Shown here: one piece after another, positions 16,417-25,795 of the stretch | Layout of the letters: every line of letters begins with the position of its first letter | Position numbering within the stretch: the stretch's first letter is position 1 | NCBI RefSeq assembly: GCF_963666675.1 | Contig: NZ_OY762929.1 | Location: 3,901,001 to 3,965,000, forward strand | From: an uncultured Desulfobacter sp. | GTDB lineage: Bacteria > Desulfobacterota > Desulfobacteria > Desulfobacterales > Desulfobacteraceae | Direction: 5' to 3' | DNA length: 64,000 nucleotides | Translations under genes and position numbers: made by a program | Notes under the pieces: generated by a model | Database searches by the model: none | What the model saw: only the letters and a program-made list of their open reading frames with translations | Told to the model about the DNA's origin: nothing

Positions 16417-17265
16417 ATGGCAGATCTAAATTTTAATGGTCCTTATTTTGACAAGTATTGGAGAAATGACTTAAAAACGGTTGATATCTTGATTCCCTTT
16501 ATAAAAAATTTGGCCCGGCAGGCAGGAAAGATCTGTCTTGAAGGTCAAAAAAATTTGACTGCCCATGACCTTGAATTCAAATCCGCAAAGGATATTGTCA
16601 CCGAAACCGATAAAAACGTTGAAGCGTTTCTGGTCAACGCCATCCTTGAACGCTATCCGGACCACGGCGTACTCGGAGAAGAGTACGGGACTGTTCAGGC
16701 AAACAGCCGATTCAGATGGATTATTGATCCCATCGACGGCACCACATCGTTTGTCCACCGGCTGCCTTTTTACAGTATCAGCATCGCCCTTGAAAACGCA
16801 GGCGAATTAGTGCTTGGTCTGGTCTATGCCCCGGTAACAGGTCAGTTGTTTTATGCTGAAAAAGGCCGTGGCGCATTCATGAATGACACCCCGATCCATG
16901 TCTCGGACACCCAAACACTTGACAATGCGGTCATGGCAACGGGGTTTGCCTGCCTGAGGGCCGGCCTTGAAACCAATAATCTGCCGATTTTCAATGAACT
17001 TGTGCCTAAACTTCGGGACGTCCGTCGTTTTGGTTCGGCAGCGTTGGACCTTTGTTACACGGCGTTAGGCTGCCTGGACGGATTCTGGGAAATGCAGCTC
17101 AATATTTATGATATTGCCGCAGGAACGGTTATTTTAAAGGAAGCAGGCGGTGTGGTCACCGATTTCACCGGTGGCGGGCAATTTCCGGAAAAAGGCGTTG
17201 CCGCCACAAACAAATGCCTGCACAATGAACTGGTCCGGATTCTGACAAACTTTTGCGTTGTATAA
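16417..17265 (+). CDS. suhB: Inositol monophosphatase family protein (SuhB-like)
   Basis: A 282-residue Mg-dependent phosphatase of the IMPase family. Motifs are GEEYG (residues 88-92), DPIDGTTSFVH (residues 106-116) for metal and substrate binding, and YDIAAG near residue 230, the WDxAAG signature with Tyr for Trp. It could hydrolyse inositol-1-phosphate or a related sugar phosphate, and SuhB also has an rRNA-related role in enterobacteria; neither can be chosen here. It starts a plus-strand run that reaches recX. Confidence 0.88.
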   Translation: MADLNFNGPYFDKYWRNDLKTVDILIPFIKNLARQAGKICLEGQKNLTAHDLEFKSAKDIVTETDKNVEAFLVNAILERYPDHGVLGEEYGTVQANSRFRWIIDPIDGTTSFVHRLPFYSISIALENAGELVLGLVYAPVTGQLFYAEKGRGAFMNDTPIHVSDTQTLDNAVMATGFACLRAGLETNNLPIFNELVPKLRDVRRFGSAALDLCYTALGCLDGFWEMQLNIYDIAAGTVILKEAGGVVTDFTGGGQFPEKGVAATNKCLHNELVRILTNFCVV

Positions 17266-17290
17266 AACCACAATACCTTTTAATGCACCT

Positions 17291-17539
17291 ATGAACTATA
17301 TTTTCGCTTTAATATTTATTTTGACTCTGGCAGCCGGCGGCGCCTTTGGATATTACAATCAGTACACCTGGATCGGCTACGTCTTTGCCTTTGCCGTCAG
17401 CGGATTTATCGGCTCCAGTATCATTGCACTACTGTTTTCATATCTCTATCTTTTCCAAAAAGATAGTGCGGATCAAACGCCCGTGCCACCGGAAAGAACC
17501 ATCAACCTTCAACAGGAAATCAAGAAAATAGAAAAATGA
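17291..17539 (+). CDS. Small two-helix membrane protein, unknown
   Basis: An 82-residue protein with two hydrophobic helices (YIFALIFILTLAAGGAFGYY and WIGYVFAFAVSGFIGSSIIA, then LLFSYLYLF) and a charged C-terminus. The frame is open upstream to a TTG at 17258, overlapping the previous stop, but the ATG at 17291 gives a cleaner protein. It overlaps the rbgA ATG by 4 bp, so it is translationally coupled to it. I do not recognise a family. Confidence 0.65.
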   Translation: MNYIFALIFILTLAAGGAFGYYNQYTWIGYVFAFAVSGFIGSSIIALLFSYLYLFQKDSADQTPVPPERTINLQQEIKKIEK

Positions 17540-18390
17540 ATATCCAGTGGTTTCCCGGCCATATGCTGGAGACAAAAAATCAGCTCAAAGGTGCCATTGC
17601 CAAGGTGGATGCCCTTTTTGAGGTGGTGGATGCAAGGCTGCCATTGTCCAGCTCAAACCCTTTTTTAGAGCGGATTGCCACGGGCAAAAACAGGATGAAA
17701 GTACTAAATAAGGCGGACATTGCCGATCCTGCCCAGACCCAGGCCTGGTTGGACTATTTCAAAGAAGAGATGAACCTGACGGCCACAGCCATCTGCGGCA
17801 CCCGCCGGCAGGAGGCGTCAGAGGCCTTGCAAACGCTTGTGTCCCAGGTGGACCGGAACAAGGCCAGAAAAGCAAAGGTCATGGTGGTGGGGATTCCCAA
17901 CACCGGAAAATCCACGATTTTGAACACCCTGGCCGGCAGAAAAGTGGCAAAGACAGGGAATGTTCCGGCAATTACCCGCCACCAGCAGCGCACCAGCCTG
18001 AAAGGCAATATTGATCTTTACGATACGCCGGGTATCCTGTGGCCGGTTATTGAACCCCGGCAGCGCGGACTTGCCCTGGCTGTATCCGGGGCCATCAGTG
18101 ACACGGCCGTTGACTACCATGAAATCGCCCATTTTGCGGCTCAATTTTTACTGGAAAGATATCCGGATTGTCTCGTTGCGCGTTACCCGTTTTTAAATTC
18201 ACTGCCCGAAGATGCCCAAAGCCTTATTGAATCGGTGGGCGAGGCCCGCGGATGCCTGAAAAAAGGCGGATATGTCGATTTTCAAAAGGCATCACAACTT
18301 ATTATCAGAGATCTTAGATCCGGCAGGCTTGGCCGGATCAGTTTTGAAACACCAAAGGATATAAATTCAGACCATGATACAAATGAATAA
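17536..18390 (+). CDS. rbgA: Ribosome biogenesis GTPase RbgA/YlqF
   Basis: The 284-residue GTPase has circularly permuted motifs: G4 NKAD (58-61) precedes G1 GIPNTGKS (119-126) and G3 DTPG (163-166). The N-terminus MNIQWFPGHM is the hallmark of YlqF/RbgA, an assembly factor for the large ribosomal subunit. The C-terminal helical domain is present. Its end overlaps the start of the next gene by 17 bp. Confidence 0.94.
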   Translation: MNIQWFPGHMLETKNQLKGAIAKVDALFEVVDARLPLSSSNPFLERIATGKNRMKVLNKADIADPAQTQAWLDYFKEEMNLTATAICGTRRQEASEALQTLVSQVDRNKARKAKVMVVGIPNTGKSTILNTLAGRKVAKTGNVPAITRHQQRTSLKGNIDLYDTPGILWPVIEPRQRGLALAVSGAISDTAVDYHEIAHFAAQFLLERYPDCLVARYPFLNSLPEDAQSLIESVGEARGCLKKGGYVDFQKASQLIIRDLRSGRLGRISFETPKDINSDHDTNE

Positions 18391-20428
18391 ATCAACCTAC
18401 AGACTCGGGGCGTTACTTGTTCTTGCAGCGCTTTTGTATTTTGCACCGCTTTGCCACGCGCAAATTACCGAACTGACCTTCCAAAAGGAGCAGGCCCAAC
18501 AATGTGTTGCCATTGTCAATGCCCTTGAACGGGATCATTTTACCGGGAAAAAAATGGATGGGAATATGTCCGCCATGGTGTTTGACCGGTACATAAAATC
18601 CCTGGATCCGGGCAGACATCTTCTGACCCAAAAAGATCTGAATGCGTATCAACCGCTGAAACATCTGATGTACAAATACCTGAAAACCGGCAACCTTGTA
18701 CCGGCCTATGAAATTTTTAACCTTTACCAGTCCCGCAGCGCACAGCGCCTTGAATATATCCTTGAACTTGCCAAATCCTGGCAGACCCAAATTGACTTCT
18801 CCCAAAATGACACCCTTGTCATTGACTATGAGCATAAACCCTTTATCCAGGATATGTCAGGCCTTAAACCACTTTGGAAAAAAGAGCTGAAAAACCATAT
18901 CATTAATTTAAAAATAGACAAAAAGTCGGATGATGAAATTTCCGAAACCCTGGAAAAAATTTATTCCAACCGCCTGTCCCGCCTGTCCCAGACACAGTCC
19001 CGGGATGTCTTCCAGATTTTTATGAATGCGGTCACCATGTCCTTTGATCCCCATTCCCAATATTTTGCCCCGCGGCTTTCCGAAGATTTTGATATCCATA
19101 TGAAACTGAGTTTAGAGGGCATCGGGGCAGTGCTTCAAAACGAATATGAATACACAAAAGTGGTCCGGCTTATTCCCAAAGGGCCTGCGGACAAATCCCA
19201 GAAGCTTGCCCCCGGGGACAAAATAATCGGTGTGGGCCAGGGTCAGGATGGAGAGATCAAGGACACAATCGGCCAGCGCATTGATGATGTGGTCAAACAG
19301 ATTCGCGGGCCCAAGGATACCTTTGTGCGCCTGAAAATTATTCCCGCCAGAAAATCCAATGTCACCGCCACCATCAGCATTAAACGCGACAAAGTTAAAC
19401 TTGAGGAGCAGTCTGCCCAGAAAAAGGTGGTCAATGTCACCTCAAACGACAAAAAATATAAGCTGGGCATCATTGAAATCCCCAATTTTTACATAGATTT
19501 TGACGCCTATCACCGGGGTGATCCGGATTATAAGAGCACCACACGCGACGTAACAAGACTGCTGACCGAACTGAAAAAAGAGAAGATAGACGGGTTGATT
19601 GTGGATCTCAGGGACAATGGCGGCGGTTCTTTGAAAGAAGCCAATGATTTGACCGGGCTCTTCCTTAAATATGGACCTACGGTGCAGGTGAAAACAAAAT
19701 TCAGGGTATCGCGCCTGTATGATGAAGACCCCAAAATTGCTTACACCGGACCGCTCATGGTGCTGATCAACAGGATGAGCGCATCGGCCAGTGAAATTTT
19801 TGCCGGGGCCATCAAAGATTATCACCGGGGCCTGATTGTGGGCACCCGAAGTTTCGGCAAGGGTACGGTTCAGGAACTCAAACCCTTGGGAGAAGGACGA
19901 TTGAAGATGACCTCCGCCAAATTCTACCGGGTTTCCGGTAAAAGCACCCAGCACAAAGGCGTTGAACCCGACATCTGGTTTCCCCAGATTTACAGAACCA
20001 AAAACACCGGGGAAAGTGCCCTTGACGGGGCACTTCTCTGGGACCACATTGATGCCACCCGTTATTCGGCATACGCGTCTTTGCAGCCCATGATCAAACC
20101 CCTGGATGACGCCTATAAGAAACGGGCAGAAGACTCTTTCGGCATTAAATATCTCAGCCGCCGCATTCAATTGGCAGAATCATTGAGCGACCAAAAGACG
20201 CTCTCCTTGAATCTTACGAAACGCTTGGAAACAGATAGCGCATTTAACCAGGAAGAGCTGGCCCTGGAAAACAATTACCGGAGACAAAAAGGGGAAGAAC
20301 CCCTGGCAAGCCTGGAGGACATTGACCCGGAAAAAGAAGAGATCAAGGAGATCCTGACGGATCAGGCCGAATACATTGCTGCAGATTTTATTACCTTAAG
20401 CCGCAAAATCGGATATACATGGCAGTAA
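18374..20428 (+). CDS. prc: Tail-specific (C-terminal processing) periplasmic protease
   Basis: The 684-residue S41 protease resembles E. coli Prc (682 residues). An N-terminal signal sequence (to about residue 30, LCHAQ) is followed by a helical domain, a PDZ domain (about 235-330; LSLEGIGAVL, then APGDKIIGVGQG) and the protease domain. The serine/lysine dyad is Ser471 in MSASASEIF and Lys496 in FGKGTVQ, 25 residues apart as in E. coli (430/455). A Prc-type C-terminal helical domain follows. It degrades or trims envelope proteins with hydrophobic C-termini. A second in-frame ATG at 18383 is equally possible. Confidence 0.94.
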   Translation: MIQMNKSTYRLGALLVLAALLYFAPLCHAQITELTFQKEQAQQCVAIVNALERDHFTGKKMDGNMSAMVFDRYIKSLDPGRHLLTQKDLNAYQPLKHLMYKYLKTGNLVPAYEIFNLYQSRSAQRLEYILELAKSWQTQIDFSQNDTLVIDYEHKPFIQDMSGLKPLWKKELKNHIINLKIDKKSDDEISETLEKIYSNRLSRLSQTQSRDVFQIFMNAVTMSFDPHSQYFAPRLSEDFDIHMKLSLEGIGAVLQNEYEYTKVVRLIPKGPADKSQKLAPGDKIIGVGQGQDGEIKDTIGQRIDDVVKQIRGPKDTFVRLKIIPARKSNVTATISIKRDKVKLEEQSAQKKVVNVTSNDKKYKLGIIEIPNFYIDFDAYHRGDPDYKSTTRDVTRLLTELKKEKIDGLIVDLRDNGGGSLKEANDLTGLFLKYGPTVQVKTKFRVSRLYDEDPKIAYTGPLMVLINRMSASASEIFAGAIKDYHRGLIVGTRSFGKGTVQELKPLGEGRLKMTSAKFYRVSGKSTQHKGVEPDIWFPQIYRTKNTGESALDGALLWDHIDATRYSAYASLQPMIKPLDDAYKKRAEDSFGIKYLSRRIQLAESLSDQKTLSLNLTKRLETDSAFNQEELALENNYRRQKGEEPLASLEDIDPEKEEIKEILTDQAEYIAADFITLSRKIGYTWQ

Positions 20429-20446
20429 CACAACTGATATAAAGGC

Positions 20447-23400
20447 ATGACCATAAACAAAAAAGGCGTACTGCGCATTGCTCTGTTTTTTGCGGTTACC
20501 CTAATCGCCTGCGCAGTCGCTTTGTGTTTTGCCGTCACCCCGGTGCTGAACACCGAAGAGGTCAAAACGCGTCTGACCCATATGTTGCATGAGAACACCG
20601 GCATTGACGTCCGGTTTAATCAGTTAGCACTTACCCTCACCCCCCTGCCCGGTGTCAGTATTACAGGTATATCAGCACAGATTGATCCCAAAACCCGGGT
20701 GACAATCAACAGCGCACAGGTGGAACTGGCACCGGTTCAGCTGCTCAAATGCAAAGCCGCCGTCAGGCGCATCACCATTCACTCCCCTGAACTGACCAGG
20801 ATAAAGGCGGGCACCGGGCAACATCAGACCACGGTACCACCGGATCTGACCGCATCCTTGCAAATTGAATTTAACCGCCTGCTGGATATTCCCTTCGCAG
20901 ACCCGGAACATCTGGATATAGTTATAACCGATGCCCGGTCAGACCATTTTGGCGCCATGGACTGCCGGATTCAAACGGCACCCCGGACCCGGACCATAAC
21001 CATCGCAGCGCAGATATCAAATTTTGGGATTAAAACAGATCGTATTCCACAACTTGAATCCGCAATCAAGGGTCGCATCACAGATCTTAAGATACCCAAG
21101 CTGTCGTTGGCGTGCCGTCATGATGAAAACACCCTGCTTGCCGGCAATTTGAAACTCACATCCCTTGAGGCCCATCTTAAAGCCCCCAAGGCGCACCCCA
21201 TTGACGCAAAGAACTTTGACCTTGAATTTGACCTGTCAAAAGAGAAGGTCACCGCGCACCTTGCGCCGTTGGAACTGGTTTATCCCAAAGGTGAGGTCGG
21301 CATAGATGTATCCCTTTCTTTGGGGAAACCATCGTCAATTATGGAATTTACCTGCAAACAGATTGATATCGGCCAGGCAAGAGCTGTGTGTCTTCCGCTG
21401 CTTGACGGACTTGAAACATCTGAAATCCTGTTTGACATACTCAGGGCAGGGACGGCCCAAAACGTAACAGTCGGATTTAAAAGCAAGAAAATCCAGGATC
21501 TGTTCAAAACAAAAGCCCTTTTTATTGACGGGTCTTCGAAAGCGGCCACGGTTAAAATCCCCGGGGTGCCGGTCATTGTCCACAATGCGGCAGGCAGTGC
21601 CGAGATGAAAGACGGGGTGCTGCGCATTCACCCCGAAGGCGGCCATGTGGGAAAAACCCATATTACCGGGGGCGACCTTGACATAGATCTGAATCACCAT
21701 CATACCGTCCCCTTTTCAGGGACTTTCCCTTTGAAGGTGGATCTATCAGAACTTCCGGCAACCCTTTCCGCCCTTTTGCCGAATACAACCCTTGCCCGGG
21801 AGATGTCAAAAATATCGATCCTAACCGGCCGGGTGGATGCGGTGCTTGAGCTCAATTATACCCAGGCCCACAAAGATCTGGGGGTCAAAGTAACCGCAAA
21901 AAATCTCCGGGCAAAGGGAAACTACCAACGGCTCCCCCTGCCCATGCGTATCACCGGCGGTACTTTTCTGTTTGACAAGGACAAAGTCAATCTGAAAAAT
22001 ATCTCGGGTGCCATAGGAAAAAGCAGGATATCAAACCTTACTGCGGATATGGACACCAGGGGAAGTGTTCCCATGCATATAAAAAGCATGGCCGCAAATA
22101 TTTTTCTGGCAGAGACTGCCACCTTAGGCGATCTTTTCCCCGACGCCAAAAAAAAACTTGGCCTGGTTCAAAACGTTTCCGGGACCATGGAAATTGAGGA
22201 CCTAAGGATTGAAGGGCCGATGTTTTCGCCCTCTCTGTGGCAGGGTCACATAAGCGGTCAAATGAACAACATAGCGGTTATATTTCAAGACAATGCCAAA
22301 GGGATATCTGATCTTTTCTGCAACTTCATCTACAATTTCGACCCCACATCCGAAGCAATAACGATGTCTGACATCAAGTCCAAGGTGACAGAAATCTCGT
22401 GGCTCGAAAAAGCCGTTTCGCCGGACTATATCCAAAGTATTGTTATGCCCCTGACATTGACCCAGGCACAATTTGTAAAACAGCCGGATGATTACCTGTT
22501 CCAGGGCCGGTTGCTCACACCATCAGAGACACAGATCTCTTTCACGGCGGACGGCCCTGCCCTGGACAAAATGAGCCCGTCAAAAATACAGATCGTTGAT
22601 GGGGAACGTTCCCATGCGGATGTGACCGTTTACAAGCAACCGGATATGCCCCGGATGGATTTTTCAGGGAAACTGGATAAGGCGACCCTGGAAAAATTGT
22701 TTTACCCGGATTCGTATCTGTACAGAAAACTTCAGGCGGTGACCGAAGATAAACCCGTTACCGTGTCAACGGATACGCCGGACAGTATCAGCATCACGGC
22801 AGACACGCTTCATATCGATCCGCTCTTGGCTCCAAAACAAAACGATACATCTGCCGCCAGCCGCCCCCTGGTAAAACAAAAACAAATCTTTTTAAACATA
22901 AACACATTGGGTTATGGCCAACGTGTATACCAACAAGTTAAAGCCAAAGTAACGGTCAACCATCCGGTCATGGATGTAGATATTTCCCATGCGCTTTTTT
23001 GCAACCTGGACCTTTCCGGCAAAATCACCATTGATCACGCCGGGGATAAACCAAAGGTTTCAACCCACATTCTATTAAATGCGGATCAGAAAAAAGATGT
23101 GGCCCTTTCAATCGGCTGCCTGACGGGCAGTGAAAGTGTTATCAAAGGCAACTATACACTGGGCGGAGAGCTTTCCGGCGCTGCTCCGACGTTGACCCAG
23201 GTACAATTCAAACAAAACGGGCACCTTACGTTCAAGGCCGAGTCCGGCCGTATATTTAAAGCCACACTGCTTTCAAGGCTTTTATCAATGCTCAACATCT
23301 TAGGAGATACGGATTTGCAGCAGCAGGGCTTCGGATTTAAGACGTTTACAGCCGATGCGAAGGTAAAAGATAGCGTGGTACATATCAAAAACGCCTTTAT

Positions 23401-23707
23401 TGACGCCGACAATATGGCCATCATTGCCGAAGGGTGGGCTGATCCGCTCAATGATGCCCTGGATATCACCTTTCTGGTGGCCCCGTTTAAAACCATTGAT
23501 ACCATCATCAAACATATTCCCATTGTAAATACGATTCTAAACGGTCGCCTTGTCTCTTTGCCGGCCAGGGCCTATGGAAAAATTTCAGATCCCACGGTAA
23601 TCCCCCTTCATCCGTCCGCAGTGGGCAAAGGATTGCTGAACCTGCTCGGGGATCTGATCAAAACACCCGGTCGCCTGATCGACGAGATCAAAGAAGATGA
23701 CAAATAA
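20447..23707 (+). CDS. AsmA/YhdP-family large periplasmic protein
   Basis: The 1086-residue protein has one N-terminal membrane helix (about 9-30) and a very long beta-rich remainder. The start of the periplasmic part (DVRFNQLALTLTPLPGVSI) and the C-terminal AsmA-like domain (GGELSGAAPTLTQVQFKQNG through MLNILGDTDLQQQGFGF) match AsmA-like proteins. Members of this superfamily (AsmA, TamB, YhdP) are thought to form hydrophobic grooves that move lipids between membranes. The gene overlaps the next one by 11 bp. Confidence 0.85.
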   Translation: MTINKKGVLRIALFFAVTLIACAVALCFAVTPVLNTEEVKTRLTHMLHENTGIDVRFNQLALTLTPLPGVSITGISAQIDPKTRVTINSAQVELAPVQLLKCKAAVRRITIHSPELTRIKAGTGQHQTTVPPDLTASLQIEFNRLLDIPFADPEHLDIVITDARSDHFGAMDCRIQTAPRTRTITIAAQISNFGIKTDRIPQLESAIKGRITDLKIPKLSLACRHDENTLLAGNLKLTSLEAHLKAPKAHPIDAKNFDLEFDLSKEKVTAHLAPLELVYPKGEVGIDVSLSLGKPSSIMEFTCKQIDIGQARAVCLPLLDGLETSEILFDILRAGTAQNVTVGFKSKKIQDLFKTKALFIDGSSKAATVKIPGVPVIVHNAAGSAEMKDGVLRIHPEGGHVGKTHITGGDLDIDLNHHHTVPFSGTFPLKVDLSELPATLSALLPNTTLAREMSKISILTGRVDAVLELNYTQAHKDLGVKVTAKNLRAKGNYQRLPLPMRITGGTFLFDKDKVNLKNISGAIGKSRISNLTADMDTRGSVPMHIKSMAANIFLAETATLGDLFPDAKKKLGLVQNVSGTMEIEDLRIEGPMFSPSLWQGHISGQMNNIAVIFQDNAKGISDLFCNFIYNFDPTSEAITMSDIKSKVTEISWLEKAVSPDYIQSIVMPLTLTQAQFVKQPDDYLFQGRLLTPSETQISFTADGPALDKMSPSKIQIVDGERSHADVTVYKQPDMPRMDFSGKLDKATLEKLFYPDSYLYRKLQAVTEDKPVTVSTDTPDSISITADTLHIDPLLAPKQNDTSAASRPLVKQKQIFLNINTLGYGQRVYQQVKAKVTVNHPVMDVDISHALFCNLDLSGKITIDHAGDKPKVSTHILLNADQKKDVALSIGCLTGSESVIKGNYTLGGELSGAAPTLTQVQFKQNGHLTFKAESGRIFKATLLSRLLSMLNILGDTDLQQQGFGFKTFTADAKVKDSVVHIKNAFIDADNMAIIAEGWADPLNDALDITFLVAPFKTIDTIIKHIPIVNTILNGRLVSLPARAYGKISDPTVIPLHPSAVGKGLLNLLGDLIKTPGRLIDEIKEDDK

Positions 23708-24509
23708 CCCGGACATCTTTTCACAAAAATTTAACGTGCCCTATTCCGCCTTGTCCATTGGCGGAAGGATTAAGCTGGACTGGCTTTTAAACATATTCCA
23801 GGATGCAGCGGCAGCCCAGTGCCACAGGTTAGGGATTTCCGGGTTTGAAATGGCCCAAAAGGGTCTTAAATGGGTGGTGGTCCAATACCGGATACAGATT
23901 CACACCCCCATTGACTGGATGATGCCCCTGGTTGTCCAGACATGGCGCGCCCCCTGGAAGAACCTATATGAAATAAGGCATTTCAGGCTGATGACAGAGC
24001 AGCAAGATTCCCGGAAAGCATCCTCTCCTCTGGTGACCGCCTCAAGTACATGGATATTGATAAAGGCCGCGAACAACAGGCCGGTGAGGCTGGCCCCACA
24101 TATGCCGGCGCCTTTAATGACCGATCCTGCCCAAGCGTCGTTCAAGCGAATCAAACCTGCTGCACATCTCGCCCATGTTGATCATGAATGCAGCTTTCCC
24201 GTTCATTTCCTGGATCTGGATCTAAACGAGCACGTCAATAACCCGGTGTATGTCAGATGGGCGGTGGAATCCCTACCGGACAAGTTAAACTTTGAATATA
24301 CCCCGGTCACACTTGACGTGGTCTATCAAAAAGAGGCCCTGCCGTCAGATACCGTATTAAGCCGAATTTCAATCCATGTTGACAATGGGAGGTTGTTCAC
24401 CGACCATGTCATTGTCCGGCAAACATCACATGAACCCCTGGCCCACTTAATGATCGCGTGGGAAAAAATAGACCGTCAAAGCCTGTTTCATCGGCCAACC
24501 ACGGACTGA
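23697..24509 (+). CDS. Acyl-ACP thioesterase (FatA/FatB-type)
   Basis: A 270-residue double-hotdog protein of the acyl-ACP thioesterase family, which releases free fatty acids from acyl carrier protein. Recognisable are KLDWLLNIFQDAAAAQCHRLG in the first hotdog and LDLNEHVNNPVYVRWAVES in the second, where the N-x-H motif (DLNEHVNN) is the conserved active-site region. The ATG lies inside the AsmA-like gene, suggesting coupled translation. Chain-length preference is unknown. Confidence 0.87.
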   Translation: MTNNPDIFSQKFNVPYSALSIGGRIKLDWLLNIFQDAAAAQCHRLGISGFEMAQKGLKWVVVQYRIQIHTPIDWMMPLVVQTWRAPWKNLYEIRHFRLMTEQQDSRKASSPLVTASSTWILIKAANNRPVRLAPHMPAPLMTDPAQASFKRIKPAAHLAHVDHECSFPVHFLDLDLNEHVNNPVYVRWAVESLPDKLNFEYTPVTLDVVYQKEALPSDTVLSRISIHVDNGRLFTDHVIVRQTSHEPLAHLMIAWEKIDRQSLFHRPTTD

Positions 24510-24584
24510 CCTGGACAATAGATCCCAGGCGCACCACACAACAAAACAATAATTTAACAACGCACTGGAACTATCATAGGAAAC

Positions 24585-25055
24585 ATGACCGTTGAAAACG
24601 CATACAGGAAGGCTTTGGGGTATCTGTCAAAAGCGCCGAAAACCATCCATCAGATGAAAAAATATCTAGCAGGTAAAGGGTATACCATGGACATTATCGA
24701 ACAGGTTATTGTACAATTGACGGATTTTAATTATCTGGATGACAAAGCCTTTGCACACCAGTTCATTGAAAGTCGGATTCGCTACAAACCCAAATCCGTA
24801 TTTGCCCTTGAATTTGAACTGCGAAAGAAGGGCATTGACCCAGCCCTTGCCCGGGAATTGTTGGCTGAATATAACGATGCGGACCTGGCATTGAAAGCCG
24901 TTGGGCCTAAAAAGCAGGCCTGGGCCAAACTGGATGAATCTGAATGCAAAAAAAAAATAATGAACTTTTTGCGTTACAGAGGATTTGACTACAATGCGTA
25001 TCAGACCGTATGGCAGGCATTTCAAAGAGAAGCTCAGGGAAATAGACACCCATAA
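24585..25055 (+). CDS. recX: Regulatory protein RecX
   Basis: The 156-residue helical protein matches RecX, a modulator of RecA filaments. Typical segments are YLSKAPKTIHQMKKYL, LTDFNYLDDKAFAHQFIESR and the third repeat with FLRYRGFDYNAY. Length is usual for RecX. recA is not in the window, so recX is separated from it here. AGGAAAC precedes the start. Confidence 0.9.
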   Translation: MTVENAYRKALGYLSKAPKTIHQMKKYLAGKGYTMDIIEQVIVQLTDFNYLDDKAFAHQFIESRIRYKPKSVFALEFELRKKGIDPALARELLAEYNDADLALKAVGPKKQAWAKLDESECKKKIMNFLRYRGFDYNAYQTVWQAFQREAQGNRHP

Positions 25056-25314
25056 CTAAATATTTTTTTACTCAATATAACACCTTATTTACACAATTAT
25101 TGCTAAATAAATTTCACAATATCGAAAAAGTTTTCTATTGCGCTGAATAAAACATATTGGGGATTTTCCTGATTTCTTCGCGATTATCGCCCCTTAGGAC
25201 TCAATTCACAAAATGGCAACATCAACAAGAAATATGGCATAAATATTGCTGAATTTATTCAGTGGCAGATTAGGCAAAAGGCGGTTTTTAACACAGACAG
25301 TTAAGGATTTACTT

Positions 25315-25731
25315 ATGGTTGGAAGAAAAAGGACCATTGAGCGTAGGAAAAACAAACGATACAAAGCGGTGGAAGGTGCCTATGCAGCCATCAGCCCCAA
25401 CTCCAACAAAATTGGTCAAATCATTGACATCAGCATGGGTGGGCTGTGCTTCAAATACATAAACACCGACAACAAATCAGAAGAACCCGTCAATAGAAAT
25501 CAGGAATCTATTTTCTTGAGCAGTATGGGGTATTATGTCGGCGACCTTCCCTTCCAAACCGTTGCCGATTATGAAATAACGGATGCACCCTCGTTTAGTT
25601 CAATGGAAGTCAGAAAGCGCCATATCAAATTTACCGACCTTTCATTCAAACAACTCTTTGATCTTGACTATTATCTGAAAAACAATGTGTCGGAGCCGAT
25701 AAAAACGCTCCAAAGTCAAAATAAATCCTGA
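25315..25731 (+). CDS. PilZ-domain protein, possible c-di-GMP receptor
   Basis: A 138-residue protein with the two c-di-GMP-binding motifs of PilZ near its N-terminus: RRKNKRY (an RxxxR motif) and DISMGGLCF (D/N-x-S-x-x-G). Downstream residues are less typical but keep a second-barrel pattern. AAGGA at 25303-25307 sets the ATG at 25315; the frame is open to 25246 but without a good start. It is a single-domain protein with no effector domain, so the output is unknown. Confidence 0.82.
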   Translation: MVGRKRTIERRKNKRYKAVEGAYAAISPNSNKIGQIIDISMGGLCFKYINTDNKSEEPVNRNQESIFLSSMGYYVGDLPFQTVADYEITDAPSFSSMEVRKRHIKFTDLSFKQLFDLDYYLKNNVSEPIKTLQSQNKS

Positions 25732-25795
25732 AGCGTTGTTTATCGGCACAAACGAGATAACCGGTATCCTACCTTTTATCTCTCTATTTTGAATA